DNA of 64,000 bases from Marinomonas transparens (lineage in GTDB: Bacteria > Pseudomonadota > Gammaproteobacteria > Pseudomonadales > Marinomonadaceae), in assembly GCF_016463975.1 (NCBI RefSeq), contig NZ_JAEMNX010000001.1:434001-498000 (forward strand), in the 5' to 3' direction. How positions within the stretch are numbered: position 1 is the stretch's first letter; each line of letters begins with the position of its first letter. Shown in pieces: positions 62,195-64,000 of this stretch. The notes under the pieces are model-generated. The model was not told the origin of the DNA, did not search any database, and saw nothing but the letters and a program-made list of their open reading frames with translations. The position numbers and the translations under genes were made by a program.

Positions 62195-62796
62195 AAGGCA
62201 TTATCCTGTTGAAAAACCGCAAACAATTGTTTTAATGCTTTAGCGCGGTGACTGAGTTGGTTCTTCACTTCTTTAGGTAGGCTTGCTGCACTACAGCCGC
62301 ATTCAGGTACATAAAACACAGGGTCGTAGCCAAAGCCTTCTTGTCCTTCCATTGACTCTAGTATTCGTCCTTCCCAAATACCGTGGAAAACCTGAGGTGT
62401 TGGGTCATCTTTGTGGCGCAGATAAGCTAATACGCAGTGAAAACGTGCAGTACGCTCTAATTGAGGCACGCCGTCTAATTTTTCCAACAATAAAGCATTA
62501 TTAGCGGCACTATTGCCATGTTCTCCGGCAAACCGTGCGGAATAAATACCGGGCGCGCCATTAAGATAGTCTACTTCGATGCCTGAGTCGTCTGCTAAAG
62601 CAGGTAGGCCAGTGTGAGCGCAGGCGTTACGTGCTTTTAGGATGGCATTTTCTATAAAGGTTAAGCCGGTTTCTTCGGCATCTTCTACGTTAAAGTCGCT
62701 TTGTGGTTTAACTTCAATGCCCACTGAACCTAGTAAGTCATTAAATTCGAGGATTTTCCCGGAATTGCTGCTGGCTAAAACGATGGTTTTGCTCAT
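62191..62796 (-). CDS. rdgB: RdgB, ITP/XTP pyrophosphatase
   Basis: A 201-residue Ham1-family enzyme that removes ITP, dITP and XTP from the nucleotide pool. Motifs are the nucleotide-binding ASSNSGKILEF, LADDSGIEVDYLNGAPGIYSARFAG, GFGYDPVFYVPECG and SHRAKALK. Length is standard. It is in an operon with metW (36 bp upstream) and hemW. Confidence 0.97.
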   Translation of the reverse strand: MSKTIVLASSNSGKILEFNDLLGSVGIEVKPQSDFNVEDAEETGLTFIENAILKARNACAHTGLPALADDSGIEVDYLNGAPGIYSARFAGEHGNSAANNALLLEKLDGVPQLERTARFHCVLAYLRHKDDPTPQVFHGIWEGRILESMEGQEGFGYDPVFYVPECGCSAASLPKEVKNQLSHRAKALKQLFAVFQQDNAF

Positions 62797-62831
62797 CGTA
62801 AACTCCTCTTTATGTGCGGTAGTAAGGTTGA

Positions 62832-63422
62832 TTAACGGCTAATGTGAAAGATTGCCGTTTCACTGAATAGGTTTGGCATGGAACGTATCCACCAGTGATC
62901 GCGTAAGTGCCCATCAACTGCAGCCCAACGTAGAACTTTGATGTCTTTTTCACGGCATAAACGTTCAAAATCTTGAAACGTGAAAAAGTGAATATTGGGT
63001 GTGTCATACCAATTGTATGGCAAGAATTCAGAAACTGGCATGCGGCCTTTTAACGCAAGATGAAGGCGACTGCGCCAATGTCCGAAGTTCGGGAAAGTGA
63101 TAATGCATTCTTTGCCAATTCGTAGCATTTCATCAATGAGAAGGTCAGGACGACGGAATTGCTGTAAGGCGTGGGTCATGAGAACTAAGTCAAAACTCTG
63201 GTCTTCAAAATTTTGCAGACCTTCATCGATGTTTTGCTCTAAAACTGGAACGCCTTTCTCAATACAGGTATTTAAATCGTCAGGGTCAATTTCTAGTCCA
63301 TAACCGCTAATTTTCTTGTTATCAATTAAATGCTGAAGCAGTTCGCCGGGGCCACAGGCCAAGTCGAGTACGCGTATATTTGGTTGGATCCATTCATCGA
63401 TCAATTCTAAGTCAGAGCGCAT
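62832..63422 (-). CDS. metW: MetW, methionine-biosynthesis methyltransferase-like partner of MetX
   Basis: A 196-residue SAM-dependent methyltransferase-fold protein (VLDLACGPGELLQHL, YGLEIDPDDLNTCIEKGVPVLEQNIDEGL, FPNFGHWRSRLHLALKGRMPVSEFLPYNWYDTPNIHFFTFQDFE). MetW partners with MetX in proteobacteria and is needed for its acyltransferase activity. Its ATG overlaps the metX stop (TAATG), so they are translationally coupled. Confidence 0.96.
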   Translation of the reverse strand: MRSDLELIDEWIQPNIRVLDLACGPGELLQHLIDNKKISGYGLEIDPDDLNTCIEKGVPVLEQNIDEGLQNFEDQSFDLVLMTHALQQFRRPDLLIDEMLRIGKECIITFPNFGHWRSRLHLALKGRMPVSEFLPYNWYDTPNIHFFTFQDFERLCREKDIKVLRWAAVDGHLRDHWWIRSMPNLFSETAIFHISR

Positions 63423-64000
63423 TAGTTCGTCTCCGTTGCTAAGCGGTTGGCAACGCGGGTTAAAAAGGTGTTTAGCGCTGTCATGTAGCGAGGAATCGGA
63501 AACAGAAAAGCGTCATGTCCGCCTTCCGACGTAATCTTGGCGTAGGAAACTTGTTTACCTGCTTTTATTAGCGCATTTACTATTTCTTCACTACGTTCAG
63601 GGGAGAAACGCCAATCGGTGGTAAAAGACACCAATAAAAATTCGCATTGAGCTCGTTTGAGTACAGCGGCTAAGTTGCCATTGGCACGTGCTGCTGGGTC
63701 AAAATAGTCGAGTGTCTTGGTCATCAACATATAGGTATTGGCATCGAAGCGTTTAGTAAAGGCTTCCCCTTGATAACGTAGGTAGCTTTCTACTTCGAAT
63801 TCAATGTCGTAGTTATACTGGTAACTATCGTGACGCATTTGGCGCCCAAACTTCGCGTTCATGGCATCACCAGATAAATAAGTAATGTGGCCAAGCATGC
63901 GAGCTAGCCCAAGACCATTGGTTGGCACTGTATTGTTATCTAAATATTGACCATTAAAGAAGTCAGGATCACGACGAATAGATTGTCTTGCTACTTCATT
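63422..64000 (-). CDS. metX: Homoserine O-acyltransferase (C-terminal part)
   Basis: The frame is open to the right edge, so the N-terminus lies outside the window; 192 residues are visible. It is an alpha/beta-hydrolase of the MetX family: [61 protein letters not shown] and, at the end, [12 protein letters not shown] with the catalytic His. MetX transfers an acetyl or succinyl group to L-homoserine in methionine synthesis. In this metX-metW layout the acyl donor is often succinyl-CoA, but the deciding residues are not in view. Confidence 0.95.
   Translation of the reverse strand, partial: NEVARQSIRRDPDFFNGQYLDNNTVPTNGLGLARMLGHITYLSGDAMNAKFGRQMRHDSYQYNYDIEFEVESYLRYQGEAFTKRFDANTYMLMTKTLDYFDPAARANGNLAAVLKRAQCEFLLVSFTTDWRFSPERSEEIVNALIKAGKQVSYAKITSEGGHDAFLFPIPRYMTALNTFLTRVANRLATETN

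Noticed and set aside
1-64000. tRNA or rRNA gene as an island attachment site
   Set aside because: No cloverleaf-like or ribosomal RNA sequence was found by eye at the island edges; a tRNAscan run would settle it.

Overview
The window looks like a chromosomal segment of a marine gammaproteobacterium, most likely Oceanospirillales and Marinomonas-like. This rests on the core gene orders metX-metW-rdgB-hemW and yicC/rph, two marine-type sugar ABC systems, a BCCT osmolyte carrier and moderate GC. The genus is an inference from gene content; no database search was possible. I saw no rRNA, tRNA or CRISPR array.

Layout. 1-6931: an EAL phosphodiesterase running off the left edge, an AraC/GyrI-type regulator, a CynX-like MFS carrier, an orphan secreted Cys-rich protein, and a two-component pair (LuxR-type regulator plus hybrid kinase) on converging strands. 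7145-25587: an 18.4-kb, seven-gene, single-strand operon of mostly giant, beta-rich proteins with no familiar function. It includes a fibre-like protein with tectonin-like repeats and a C-terminal S74 self-cleaving chaperone, a 1653-residue DUF6603-like protein, a membrane-anchored GH25 muramidase and a polytopic membrane protein with a 34-residue coiled-coil repeat array. This is the best candidate for an undescribed system. 25588-35005: an accessory island of toxin-antitoxin and defence-like genes. It holds a nucleotidyltransferase-HEPN fusion, a PLD-helicase-DUF3427 protein, hipBA with twin operators, a broken rhuM, a DUF4143 ATPase with a twin palindromic operator, and mntA-hepT.

35075-64000 is mostly core. 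It has yicC/rph, a lipoprotein 5'-nucleotidase, and a Gts-like glucose ABC operon with its GltR/GtrS-like two-component system. Next come a PfkB sugar kinase and an Agl-like alpha-glucoside locus (binding protein, two permeases, ATPase, GH13 glucosidase, LacI regulator). A DnaQ-type exonuclease and a cNMP/CBS/DUF294 protein form a pair. A GDT1-family manganese exporter sits behind a yybP-ykoY riboswitch, followed by a BCCT carrier and then hemW, rdgB, metW and the 3' part of metX.

How the parts fit. The sugar genes import glucose and alpha-glucosides, hydrolyse the latter in the cytoplasm and phosphorylate the released sugars. Stem-loops after each binding-protein gene probably set a high binding-protein:permease ratio. 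The giant operon may build a large surface or secreted assembly: fibre plus giant beta proteins, with muramidase and membrane anchor at the distal end. That is inference from domain types and order only.
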